DNA from: Cyclonatronum proteinivorum
Lineage (GTDB): Bacteria > Bacteroidota > Rhodothermia > Balneolales > Cyclonatronaceae
Assembly (NCBI RefSeq): GCF_003353065.1
Contig: NZ_CP027806.1
Coordinates: forward strand, 2,314,501 to 2,378,500
Direction of reading: 5' to 3'
DNA length: 64,000 nt
The position numbers and the translations under genes are program-made. The notes beneath the pieces were generated by a model, which saw only the letters and a list, made by a program, of their open reading frames with translations, was not told the DNA's origin and made no database searches. Shown piece by piece: positions 17,912 to 26,195 of the stretch (position 1 is the first letter of the stretch; the number at the start of each line of letters is the position of its first letter).

Positions 17912-19441
17912 TCAGCTTTGAACGAGGAGGAAAAAACCACCAGTTGTTCTGTGCCGGGAAAACATCCTATTATTACTTCCAAAACCTGTTTGGTTCAATA
18001 CGCGAAATCCTAATCCTACCCGGCTTCTTCCAGAAATGAACCTGTAGCTTATACTCAATTGGTTAGAGATCACTGACTGCTCTAAAAAATTTTGATCTGC
18101 AGCAAATATCTGATCAATAACAATATTGGCATTTTTGAACAACAAGTCATTCTCCAGAGGAACAGAAAAGGAAGGCTGGTATACCAAATGAAGTTGGTCT
18201 CTGATGAGTGAAGCAGACAACAATCCGTCCAAAGCTAATCGTGAATGAAGCTGCTCCGATACCGATACACGGTCATTCATAGTGTATCGTAAAAAATGTA
18301 TTCCGAGTCCGATTTTTTGGCCGTTTTGTGTATTTAAGCGACTCCATTGCAGATTTGTTTCTGTAAACCATGCCTCCGTGTTTACGCCATTCAGTATTGG
18401 ATCAGTTCCTTCCCCCAAAATTACTGATCCCCGAAAACGCAGCTCATGCCTGGTATGAGACTGCAAAAATACGATCGCATTTGAAATAGCAAGATTTTGC
18501 TGTTGCCACAAACCGGCTTGAACAGGATTGCTGATACCCGTAACAGCGTCTTCTTCCAGGTATTCGTAACTTAGAGCAGCTGAAATTAAGAACCGTTCTT
18601 GAGTTCTGACCAGCTGAATTCCTCCCCCCGTTTCAAATGAGCTGTAAGTTCTGCTTGCCGAATTGAAAGATGTTTGACTAAAAGTCCCTATCCCACGCTT
18701 GAGTAAAACAAAAGTGTTTAGCTGGTTAAAAAAACCGATTTCATTTTCCTGTTTTCCTTCTCCCCAAAAAGCGTGAAATGCCGCTTCATTTCGGGGTGAG
18801 AGTTTATAAACAGAGCCCGCAGTAAATCGATAGCGACTATACTGAAACAAAGGCCGCTCTACGTTCTGCCTGGCGCCTTGCTTGACATCATACTCCGCAG
18901 AAAATCCGAAGGTAAACCTGTCATTTAGTAATGGGGAACCCACTGCTCCGCTCAGCCTGACCAGATTATTTGTCCAGTTCCCACCGGTTGTATCTGCCCA
19001 TTGGTAGGGATTAAAAGTAGGCACCGGTGCGCGACCAAAAAACTGAACGCCTTCGCTAATACCTCTGCTCAGATTTACCTTCCCGGATACGTACCATTCG
19101 TTCAGTTGCTGTGTACCCTCTGCATTGAAGGTACCGTAGATCAATCTGTTAGCCTGCTGAATCTGCCTGAAGCTTCCAGCCTCAACACCTGAGCCAATAT
19201 ATATCAGACTTTTTTCGCTTAATCCTGATTGACGGAGACCAGCCGGATTCCGCGCTTCTCTGAAAATTCCGGCCAGGGTATCAGCAGAAGCCTGCGTGAA
19301 AATAATTTTTCGAGCCGGATTCATTTCAATTAGCTGAAACTGAGCCGCAGCAGGTTGTACCATACAAAACATCAACCCCGCAAAAAGCAAAGGAAACAGG
19401 CAGCAAACAAGCTTATTAGGATCTGTATAGGAATACATCAT
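17912..19441 (-). CDS. Outer-membrane beta-barrel protein of the TonB/DUF4876 locus (DUF6850-like)
   Basis: 509 residues with a signal peptide (FPLLFAGLMFCMVQPAAAQ). The mature chain is dominated by short beta strands and turns rich in aromatic and polar residues, consistent with a large barrel. Segments include AEYDVKQGAR, AFHAFWGEG and ISYRFISGRSRVGLGFR. I assign it to a DUF6850-like group mostly by context, since barrels of that kind accompany DUF4876 lipoproteins in Bacteroidota. It is the last gene of a four-gene unit. A long hairpin lies between it and the DUF4876 gene, so it may be expressed at a different level from the rest. Function unknown. Confidence 0.7.
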   Translation of the reverse strand: MMYSYTDPNKLVCCLFPLLFAGLMFCMVQPAAAQFQLIEMNPARKIIFTQASADTLAGIFREARNPAGLRQSGLSEKSLIYIGSGVEAGSFRQIQQANRLIYGTFNAEGTQQLNEWYVSGKVNLSRGISEGVQFFGRAPVPTFNPYQWADTTGGNWTNNLVRLSGAVGSPLLNDRFTFGFSAEYDVKQGARQNVERPLFQYSRYRFTAGSVYKLSPRNEAAFHAFWGEGKQENEIGFFNQLNTFVLLKRGIGTFSQTSFNSASRTYSSFETGGGIQLVRTQERFLISAALSYEYLEEDAVTGISNPVQAGLWQQQNLAISNAIVFLQSHTRHELRFRGSVILGEGTDPILNGVNTEAWFTETNLQWSRLNTQNGQKIGLGIHFLRYTMNDRVSVSEQLHSRLALDGLLSASLIRDQLHLVYQPSFSVPLENDLLFKNANIVIDQIFAADQNFLEQSVISNQLSISYRFISGRSRVGLGFRVLNQTGFGSNNRMFSRHRTTGGFFLLVQS

Positions 19442-19449
19442 AAGGGCGA

Positions 19450-19489
19450 AAAAGCATCAGTTTATGGCAATATGAATTGCCATAAACTG
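19450..19489 (-). terminator. Intercistronic hairpin, possible attenuator
   Basis: A perfect 14-bp inverted repeat: CAGTTTATGGCAAT (19458-19471) pairs with 19476-19489 around a four-base loop. On the minus strand it is followed by ATGCTTTTTCG. It separates the DUF4876 gene from the barrel gene and could terminate part of the transcripts or protect the 3' end. Confidence 0.6.
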
Positions 19490-19512
19490 AAAAGTGAACT
19501 CAAAAATAACTC

Positions 19513-20730
19513 TTAATCAAAGCTGCGGGGCGTAGGTGTAGGAATAATTTCAAAATCTTCACCTGTGTCGCCGGTATTCCGGAGGATACGGCGCCCGTCA
19601 ATAATACGATCTGTTAGCCTTCTTGCACTTTCTGCGGTATAGGTACCGGATGCACTAACAAAACCGGGATTCAGCTGAAGTGGCAAACGCTTAAAATCAC
19701 CGCTTTGTGGATTTTGCAGTGCTTCAAAAGAATCAATCACTAACTCGATGGGCAATTTGACCCTTGGGGGAAATGCCGGGGAAGCGTCAGGTACCGGAAC
19801 AAGCTCAAGGGCATCAAAATCATCAACCCTGAAGATGACAAGTGCCGGACCGAAGACCGGAACGAGCCATGTAAAGCCGCCAGTGAAGTAAATCCGCTCC
19901 ATGTTCAGCACATTCGGGTTATCGATATCACGATCATCATCTCTTTGGTTGTAAGTTTCAAAGTCGGCGTCACCCAGGTTGACGGGGCTGTTAGGATTCA
20001 GATCGGGATTGTCGCGGTGATCTTGTGCCGTTTGGGCTATGATGAAACTTCCTCCGGGCTGAATCGGATGGTCGGTTCCGCTGCCAGGGACACGCCATAC
20101 ACTATTCAGGTACACATGATCCTGATCAAACTGAAAGGGCGTAGGCTGAGTTGTAGGATTGATCTGACCTGCGGGACCAAAGACGTCCGCAATGTACAGG
20201 CCATCCGCAAAAAGGACTTCTGTTGAATTGTTGAAGATCTCGTGAAACTGATCATTGAAGTAATTGCCGCCGGCTGGTGTTTTTGAACCGGTATAATAAA
20301 CTTCTTTAAACACAAAATTGCCAAGTACGGAACCCCGAAGCTGCAGCAAAATCGGATCAACATTACTTTCAATGAGGTTTTCATTGTTCAGAGAAACACT
20401 AAGCGTTATTTCTTCTGCTGTACCTGTCAGGTCAAAAGCCTGATCAGCTGTAAGGCTCAGCTCTGCCCGAATATCATAGCGGCCTGGTATGAGGTTACCG
20501 AAAACAGTAAAACCATTTTCATCCGTGGTTTGCACGGTGGTCTCATTTCTTTCGATACTGGTCAAACTTACTTCTGCATTTTCAGCAAAGGGTTCAGCAT
20601 AGAATTCAGGAAAAGCGACCTGAAATCTTACTTCTATACTGCTTACACCTGAGTTGGTATCACAGGAGGTTACGAAGAAGCCGGCAAAAGCTGCAATAAG
20701 CAGTACCAGACCGGCGGATAGTTTTTTCAT
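19513..20730 (-). CDS. DUF4876 family lipoprotein
   Basis: 405 residues. The signal peptide ends at the lipobox VTSC, so this is a lipoprotein. Residues 30-110 look like a carboxypeptidase-regulatory/CNA-type beta sandwich (TTDENGFTVFGNLIPGRYDI). The following region carries the DUF4876 pattern: FVFKEVYYTGSKTPAG, YFNDQFHEIFNNSTEVLFAD. In Bacteroidota such proteins sit next to TonB-dependent receptors and are thought to be surface or periplasmic partners. The ligand is unknown. The gene starts 27 bases after the receptor stop codon, so the two are almost certainly co-transcribed. Confidence 0.85.
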   Translation of the reverse strand: MKKLSAGLVLLIAAFAGFFVTSCDTNSGVSSIEVRFQVAFPEFYAEPFAENAEVSLTSIERNETTVQTTDENGFTVFGNLIPGRYDIRAELSLTADQAFDLTGTAEEITLSVSLNNENLIESNVDPILLQLRGSVLGNFVFKEVYYTGSKTPAGGNYFNDQFHEIFNNSTEVLFADGLYIADVFGPAGQINPTTQPTPFQFDQDHVYLNSVWRVPGSGTDHPIQPGGSFIIAQTAQDHRDNPDLNPNSPVNLGDADFETYNQRDDDRDIDNPNVLNMERIYFTGGFTWLVPVFGPALVIFRVDDFDALELVPVPDASPAFPPRVKLPIELVIDSFEALQNPQSGDFKRLPLQLNPGFVSASGTYTAESARRLTDRIIDGRRILRNTGDTGEDFEIIPTPTPRSFD

Positions 20731-20757
20731 GGTGGTGTTTTTTTTGGGTTTTACTCT

Positions 20758-23523
20758 TTATGGTCTGATTCTGACAGACAAATCAAAACCAAAGAAGAGT
20801 GGTGGGTTACGTCTGATTAAAGCACCTGTACGTCTGCTTTCAAAAAGCGGGCGGGATGCAAAAAAGTTATTTACAAAGAAAGAAGCTTCAGCTCCGCCCC
20901 TAAAGCTTTTGCTAAGTCTTAGGTTAAAAAGCCAGAGTTGAGGGGGTTGTTCCTCAATCAAAAACGAATCGCTTACAAGCAGCCTGATATCAGCAAATTC
21001 ATCACTGCCCTGCTCATTTTCGGGAATCATGACACGGTCTCCCCCTGCGGTAATGAAACCGACAGCATTGGGGTTGACATTGGTTCGGCGATCACGGTCA
21101 AGCCACACCGTCTGGGCAAGCAATGATATCACCAAACCGAGATCAGGAACATGGTGGATGCTTCTAAGGCTGGTCGAAAGGCGTGTTCTCTCGGTTTGCT
21201 CCCGGCTGTAAATTCCAATGCGGTCAGGTACCGCTGCACCAAAAAGCCTGTTTGTATCAATATTTAAGCCGTCATCGCCAGCTACTGTATTAATCAACGC
21301 TGCATTAAAGCTTAGTGACGAGAGTAGCATGAGGCGTGGATTAAAAAAAGACTCAAACTCCACCCCTCTGTTGTGGATAAATCGTGAATTTTGTGGTGCA
21401 TCAAAGGCCCCTAAGAAAGTTCTTGTTTCAACAGGTTCCGGATTCAGAACAGGGGGAGCACCTTCAGGAAATGAAACTGCTTCAAACCGATCAAAAACAA
21501 CGGGATGAACATCTCTGGTAAATCCAAATGCTCCGGTTGTTTTTTCATCAAAAACGGTAATAGAGAGGTATACTGCGCTACGATCATAAAATAAACCTGT
21601 CTCAAACTTGCGGCTTTGAAAGGAGCGCATTTGAGAATTATCAGGCTCAACAACCGATGTGGTTATGAGAATCAGCCTCTCATCGGGGTCAGTTGCGAAG
21701 TTGCTGAAGTTAACAACGTCAAAAAATCTCGGTCCCGGAAATAGCATGTTTAGCGGTGGAGCCTTAGCGGTAATGCCATATCCGGCCCTCAGGTTTATAC
21801 CATGGAAGAGCTCTGTTCCCGCGTTGATCCGAGGGGCAAGTACGGTTCCGAATCTACCGCGAGTAAGCGATTGAGGGACAACATTGTCATATCTCAGTCC
21901 GGCTTGTAAAGTATAAACACGATCTCCCCAGTATCCTGCCATTCTGTGCTCCGCATAAAATGACATTACATTGAGGGCGGGTATGTCATCAAACGAGCGC
22001 GGACGGTCACCAACTGAAAAGTTTTGACGAGGAGGCCGCAGAACATCGAACTGCCTGCCTTCACCACGGTTAGAATCGTGTTTCCACTCAAATCCGATTA
22101 CGGGAATATGCAGCGTATTTCCAGCCTGAAGTCGATTGGTATATTCCAGCCGCATATAAATATTTAGTGGATTTCCTTCAACTGTGGTTTCATTTCTGTA
22201 ATCTGTTGATCCAAAAGTACCGATGATGGTAGTGTCTGTAAGGGCATCGGAGAGTGGAAATAAGCCTACCCGTGTAATATTTTCAGCAAAGAAACCCCGT
22301 TGCTGTCTCAGGCTAAAATTGGTATCGAGAGAAATTCTGTGGGAGCGGTCTCTTCTGAAAGCATAGCTGTTATTGGTGGCAAATTGAAAAAAACGATCCT
22401 GCGACTCTCTTACCCGCTGACTGACCTCATCTTGCGGATCTCTTCTTCTTTCGTCAAGGAACTGACTCGCCTGAAAACGAAAATTCGTACGTAAAGCGCG
22501 ATTAGCAAACCATGCTCTTGAAATATTGGCCTGACCTGTTACACGGTTAAAAATATCGAGATTTTGTCGTGGGTCAGCTGATGATTGGGTAAGATTTCCG
22601 CTAAAACTGAGGCCTGTACTCGTAATGCCATCTCCTACACCACCACTAAAGCTGGCATCAATAAGGTTTGGATTAAACCTGAACCTCAACTGAGGTGTCA
22701 TTGCACCTGCTCTTGACTGCAGCAGGACGGCCCCTGTTGTGATATCTCCAAATCGCGCTGACGGGATGCCCTGTACCACTTCAAGGGACTCAATTAAGTC
22801 TGGCGGAATTTCCCGCAAGTCAACACCTCTTCCTGCTACAGATGCAAAAGGAGGAAGAGATCCTGGTGCTGCGTTCAGAATAGTAACATCGTCCTGCAAA
22901 TTGGCATTATTTGATATGGGAATACCGTCCATAAAAATCCCCGTACCAAGCGCATTTGCGCGCGCTGCCTCAGCTGTAGTTGGTACCTGTCGTAGCAAGC
23001 TCTGACGCGGCCCTGATAAGGCGGGTGTACCTGACAGTTGCCCCGGAAGCAGCTCAAACAGGTCAGCGAGGCTGGATGCCTGCGTATGTTCAATTGCTTC
23101 CCGACCAATACGCCGAACGGTACCGGGTTGCTCAAGACTGTGTACAGCCGTAGCTGTGACAGATATTTCCTCCATATTTAGAGCGCTAAAAGCCATACGC
23201 AGCTCAAGGACAACATCTTGCTCAGCCCTCGTATCGACCGTCAATTCGATAGGAACCATTCCAAGGTGGGTTACCCTAAGGGTGGTAATACCTGAGGGTA
23301 TCGTTACACAGAACTCTCCTTCCAAATCAGTTGTCGTAAAAATATCATGCTCCGGAAATAAGATTACGGCTGCCGGAAGGGGTTCAGAAGTTGCAAGTTC
23401 CGTTACGATACCGCAAATTCGTGCTTCTGTATAAGTGTCTGTCGATTTGGCATGAAGGGGCGATAATGCGGTCTGAGAGACAAGAAAGAAACAGCTAAAT
23501 ATGAAAACTATTAGCTTTGCCAT
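20758..23523 (-). CDS. TonB-dependent receptor
   Basis: 921 residues. After the signal peptide (LIVFIFSCFFLVSQTALSPLHA) comes a carboxypeptidase-regulatory-like domain (ARICGIVTELATSEPLPAAV to about residue 115). Next is a plug domain with MDGIPISNNA, IESLEVVQGIPSARFGD and TTGAVLLQSRAG, then a long 22-strand-type barrel to the C-terminus (FDLSVRIRP). Such receptors import bound substrates through the outer membrane using TonB-ExbBD energy. The substrate is not readable. I do not see a SusC-type signature or a SusD partner; the partner is DUF4876. It is preceded by a lipoprotein gene and a strong dyad operator candidate, which suggests metal or cofactor uptake, as an inference. Confidence 0.93.
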   Translation of the reverse strand: MAKLIVFIFSCFFLVSQTALSPLHAKSTDTYTEARICGIVTELATSEPLPAAVILFPEHDIFTTTDLEGEFCVTIPSGITTLRVTHLGMVPIELTVDTRAEQDVVLELRMAFSALNMEEISVTATAVHSLEQPGTVRRIGREAIEHTQASSLADLFELLPGQLSGTPALSGPRQSLLRQVPTTAEAARANALGTGIFMDGIPISNNANLQDDVTILNAAPGSLPPFASVAGRGVDLREIPPDLIESLEVVQGIPSARFGDITTGAVLLQSRAGAMTPQLRFRFNPNLIDASFSGGVGDGITSTGLSFSGNLTQSSADPRQNLDIFNRVTGQANISRAWFANRALRTNFRFQASQFLDERRRDPQDEVSQRVRESQDRFFQFATNNSYAFRRDRSHRISLDTNFSLRQQRGFFAENITRVGLFPLSDALTDTTIIGTFGSTDYRNETTVEGNPLNIYMRLEYTNRLQAGNTLHIPVIGFEWKHDSNRGEGRQFDVLRPPRQNFSVGDRPRSFDDIPALNVMSFYAEHRMAGYWGDRVYTLQAGLRYDNVVPQSLTRGRFGTVLAPRINAGTELFHGINLRAGYGITAKAPPLNMLFPGPRFFDVVNFSNFATDPDERLILITTSVVEPDNSQMRSFQSRKFETGLFYDRSAVYLSITVFDEKTTGAFGFTRDVHPVVFDRFEAVSFPEGAPPVLNPEPVETRTFLGAFDAPQNSRFIHNRGVEFESFFNPRLMLLSSLSFNAALINTVAGDDGLNIDTNRLFGAAVPDRIGIYSREQTERTRLSTSLRSIHHVPDLGLVISLLAQTVWLDRDRRTNVNPNAVGFITAGGDRVMIPENEQGSDEFADIRLLVSDSFLIEEQPPQLWLFNLRLSKSFRGGAEASFFVNNFFASRPLFESRRTGALIRRNPPLFFGFDLSVRIRP

Positions 23524-23579
23524 GAAATTGAGCGATCTGATAATACCGGGCGAATAACGTTCAAAATTGAGGGGCTATC

Positions 23580-24494
23580 CTACCAGCCTTTTTCTTCAAA
23601 TACTGCGCGCAGAAATCCCGAGGTATCAAACCGTCCGTATTCATCATACCACGCCTGAGAATGCTCAAGGAAGAAAGCAACATTTTCCTGAGCCCTGTTA
23701 TAAATGTCCTGATCTGCATCGTTTTTCTCATGCCCTCTGGGCACGGCATAAACAAACATGCCGGTTCTGCCGCTAACCACTGGCATCTGCATAAAATCGC
23801 GCTCAACAAACTCTCCTGTTTCAGCCTGGTGTGCAGCGGCGTCCACGAAAAAGTCCACAGCATGTTCCGGATAGCCGTAAAGCAAACCATATCCGCGAAA
23901 GCGGTCAAGGCGCTCTTCATATTCCATAACCTGAACAACTATTGCAGGGTCAGTACCTTCGGCAAAGGCCCAACGCGACCAAAACTCCGGAAAGGCGGCA
24001 AAGGACTGATCAAATGCATCTTGTCTTACAACCCTCATCTGCACGTATCTTTCACCGTCAAAAATATTTCTAAAGGGTGTTAAAATTGTTTTCAGAGGTC
24101 CGCAGGAAATAGCAGCTGCTATATGGTTAATCCGCACAAATTCATCTATAAACTGCAGTGCAGGATGAGCGTCTTCTTCTGTCCCCTCTATTTGCCATCT
24201 GAAACTGACAATGTCGCTCATTGGCTTGAGATCGGATATAAATGTATGAAGCCCGGTATTGCTCAGGCTACTGTAGAGCAGCGAGTCAACATAACCATGG
24301 TCTTCTGCACTTAGTACGTCAAAATTGAAGCACTCATCTGAAACGTTGGTAACTACAGCTTTTTCCTGCACGCTTATAGCTGGAGCTTCATCCTGAATAG
24401 CAGTCTGACCGACAGGTGTACAGGATAGCACGAGTAATAATGATGAAGTGAGCAGTGACAGGAGTATTGCTTTTATGCCGTATATTTTACTCAT
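23580..24494 (-). CDS. Uncharacterised lipoprotein, first gene of the TonB/DUF4876 locus
   Basis: 304 residues. The signal peptide ends in LVLSC, a clear lipobox. The mature protein is mixed alpha/beta, with the segment GYGLLYGYPEHAVDFF followed by RDFMQMPVVSGRTGMFVYAV. I do not recognise a family. Four cysteines follow the lipid-anchor cysteine region only sparsely (DECFNF, ISCGPL), so no haem or Fe-S motif is evident. It is the promoter-proximal gene of the unit and lies 56 bases upstream of the receptor, so it probably acts as the periplasmic or surface partner of that receptor. Confidence 0.75.
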   Translation of the reverse strand: MSKIYGIKAILLSLLTSSLLLVLSCTPVGQTAIQDEAPAISVQEKAVVTNVSDECFNFDVLSAEDHGYVDSLLYSSLSNTGLHTFISDLKPMSDIVSFRWQIEGTEEDAHPALQFIDEFVRINHIAAAISCGPLKTILTPFRNIFDGERYVQMRVVRQDAFDQSFAAFPEFWSRWAFAEGTDPAIVVQVMEYEERLDRFRGYGLLYGYPEHAVDFFVDAAAHQAETGEFVERDFMQMPVVSGRTGMFVYAVPRGHEKNDADQDIYNRAQENVAFFLEHSQAWYDEYGRFDTSGFLRAVFEEKGW

Positions 24495-24554
24495 AGGCTG
24501 AAATCAGGATAGTAACAAACTAATGGTCGATATTTCACAAGCAGTAGGCAGCTG

Positions 24555-24585
24555 TGTTATTGTATTGTCAGCAACAATGATAACA
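24555..24585. promoter_or_regulatory. Imperfect inverted repeat in the same upstream region
   Basis: TGTTAT...ATTGT pairs with ACAAT.ATAACA around CAGCA. It lies between the 23-bp dyad and the lipoprotein gene. It may be a second operator half-complex or a 5'-leader hairpin. Confidence 0.4.
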
Positions 24586-24597
24586 GGTTTGGAATAC

Positions 24598-24620
24598 CAT
24601 TTGCAACTATGTTGCAAATG
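24598..24620. promoter_or_regulatory. Perfect 23-bp dyad, candidate operator of the TonB/DUF4876 locus
   Basis: CATTTGCAAC, spacer TAT, GTTGCAAATG: a perfect 10-3-10 inverted repeat about 104 bases upstream of the lipoprotein start. The shape and length fit a dimeric repressor such as a Fur/Zur-family protein, but the sequence is not the classical Fur box. The assignment is inference. Confidence 0.6.
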
Positions 24621-24770
24621 TGATGGTCAAAAGAATCTACTCATTTCACACGAAAAAACACCAGCCTACTGCCAGGCCGCCAATCACTCCTATACCGGAG
24701 ACCCTAAATCTGTTCATTTACTACCTTTTGAACGAACAGCTTATTGTAAAATCAGCGCTTCTTTTTACGA

Positions 24771-25973
24771 TCACCTTTGAATGATTACCGTAAATGATTC
24801 ATCTGTCTCTACGAAAACCGGGGCGGGGAAGCCTTCCTGTCTGAGCTGACCAACCACAATTTTCCGGATGCCAAGCCCTTTGTGCTCCATGAGTCCGAGG
24901 TTTTGGGCGAATTGCACCAGAATGGGGTTGCGGGGGTAGCGCTGCCCCGCAATAATTTTTTCTACGGTGAGGGAATTGGGAAGCCGCCCCTGACTTTCGA
25001 TTTCGAAGCGGTCGCTGAAAATCCGGATTTCATTCATGCTCCTTCTGGTATAATCGCGGTGAACGAGGCTGTTCACGATAAGCTCGCGCAGAATGCCCTG
25101 CGGAATTTCCCACTTTCGCATGCGCGTAAGCCCGTCGTCTTCAATTAGAACACGGGACAGTTTTTCGGACAAGTGCTGCATGACGAGATCGCTGAGTCCG
25201 CTGCGCCTCAGTTCGCTGCCTGATTTCTGTCGCCCAATAGGCGCTTTAAACGGCTGATCCGAAATACTATCGAGTTCAGTATCCGTGCCTTTGTAGTGGA
25301 TAACGCGGATGCCATGCTGCGGCAGAAAACGACCGGGTTCTTTACCGAAAAGAATCAGCCCTGCAAGACTGCACAGCAAGTTTCCCGCGCTATTTTCATG
25401 AATCAGATCAAGCTGTCGAAGCCGAAGGGTCAGGTCGTCTTCATCTCCGATTTTCTCCCCCATGAGCTGCTCGTAATACTGAATAAACAGCTCCTGATCG
25501 ATGTCCGTTATTCTTGAACCTGACACGGGGACGGTTTCATAGTGGAAGTGTCCTGCCTCCTGACTCATCTGCACAATCTGATCCCGGTTCGCGATGCGGG
25601 AGGTGCTCCCCATGCGAATATAAATCGTTTCCTTACCATCGGAGCGAACGGCATACGGCTTCAGCGTACCCTGTTCAACAGAGATCACGGCAATTTTCCC
25701 TGCGGACGTGTTTATTTCTTCATAAACCGGAATGAGCGCTGGTGTGATATACTTTCCAAAAACGGTATCCATCACCCATGTTTCGAGATCAGGGCGCTTA
25801 ATTCCTTCAATTTCCCCGAAGTCGGATACGCCGACAAACACTCTGCCTCCCCGAAAATTTGCAAATGCGACAATATCTTTCGCCAGCTGTTCGGGCTCCG
25901 TCTGCTCATGCGCAAAAGAAACCGTTGAGTTTGGCGGCTGTGAAAATACTTCGATCAGGGACTCAATTTTCAT
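24771..25973 (-). CDS. AlbA_2 (Schlafen-type) / GHKL ATPase-like DNA-binding protein
   Basis: 400 residues from the ATG at 25973. The N-terminal 120 residues are an AlbA_2 domain (EQLAKDIVAFANFRGGRVFVGVSDFGEIEGI, read in two parts as AKDIVAFANFRGG and VGVSDFGEIEG) with PYAVRSDGKETIYIRMGS. The C-terminal part carries a helix-rich HATPase_c_4-like region (LRELIVNSLVHRDYTRR, IFSDRFEIESQGRLP, MEHKGLGIRKI). Such proteins are usually annotated as putative transcriptional regulators or ATP-binding proteins. An upstream start (26093) would run into the dispersed repeat at 26036-26122 and is rejected. Function not established. Confidence 0.85.
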   Translation of the reverse strand: MKIESLIEVFSQPPNSTVSFAHEQTEPEQLAKDIVAFANFRGGRVFVGVSDFGEIEGIKRPDLETWVMDTVFGKYITPALIPVYEEINTSAGKIAVISVEQGTLKPYAVRSDGKETIYIRMGSTSRIANRDQIVQMSQEAGHFHYETVPVSGSRITDIDQELFIQYYEQLMGEKIGDEDDLTLRLRQLDLIHENSAGNLLCSLAGLILFGKEPGRFLPQHGIRVIHYKGTDTELDSISDQPFKAPIGRQKSGSELRRSGLSDLVMQHLSEKLSRVLIEDDGLTRMRKWEIPQGILRELIVNSLVHRDYTRRSMNEIRIFSDRFEIESQGRLPNSLTVEKIIAGQRYPRNPILVQFAQNLGLMEHKGLGIRKIVVGQLRQEGFPAPVFVETDESFTVIIQR

Positions 25974-26035
25974 TTTACGCGAAGTTGAAAAGAGATGATG
26001 GTTCTCAAGCGGAATTTTGGGTGTAGCCCTCCAAC

Positions 26036-26122
26036 CAAAAAAGCAAGGCGCCACGAGACCGATTTGGGATGCCTGAACCAGTACGAAAGCCATTGATGCT
26101 CTCGGGATTCACCCCAAAAAAA
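26036..26122 (+). repeat. Dispersed short repeat family X, copy B
   Basis: AAAAAAGCAAGGCGCCACGA, GATTTGGGATGCCTG, CATTGATGCTCTCGG and ACCCCAAAAAAA match copy A at 10466 along nearly the whole length. It sits between the AlbA_2 gene and the 3' end of icmF. Confidence 0.65.
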
Positions 26123-26195
26123 TTACGGACGCCCGGATAAAAAGAAGGCCGGAATTTCAGCTTAGAAACTCCGGCCTGATGGTTGCAAATTGTGC

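Noticed and set aside
24523-24780. An 85-codon plus-strand frame upstream of the TonB locus
   Set aside because: It covers the palindromic operator region and shows no protein-like pattern; better read as regulatory DNA.
25974-26093. Longer start for the AlbA_2 protein
   Set aside because: The extension is encoded by dispersed repeat copy B and lacks family similarity.
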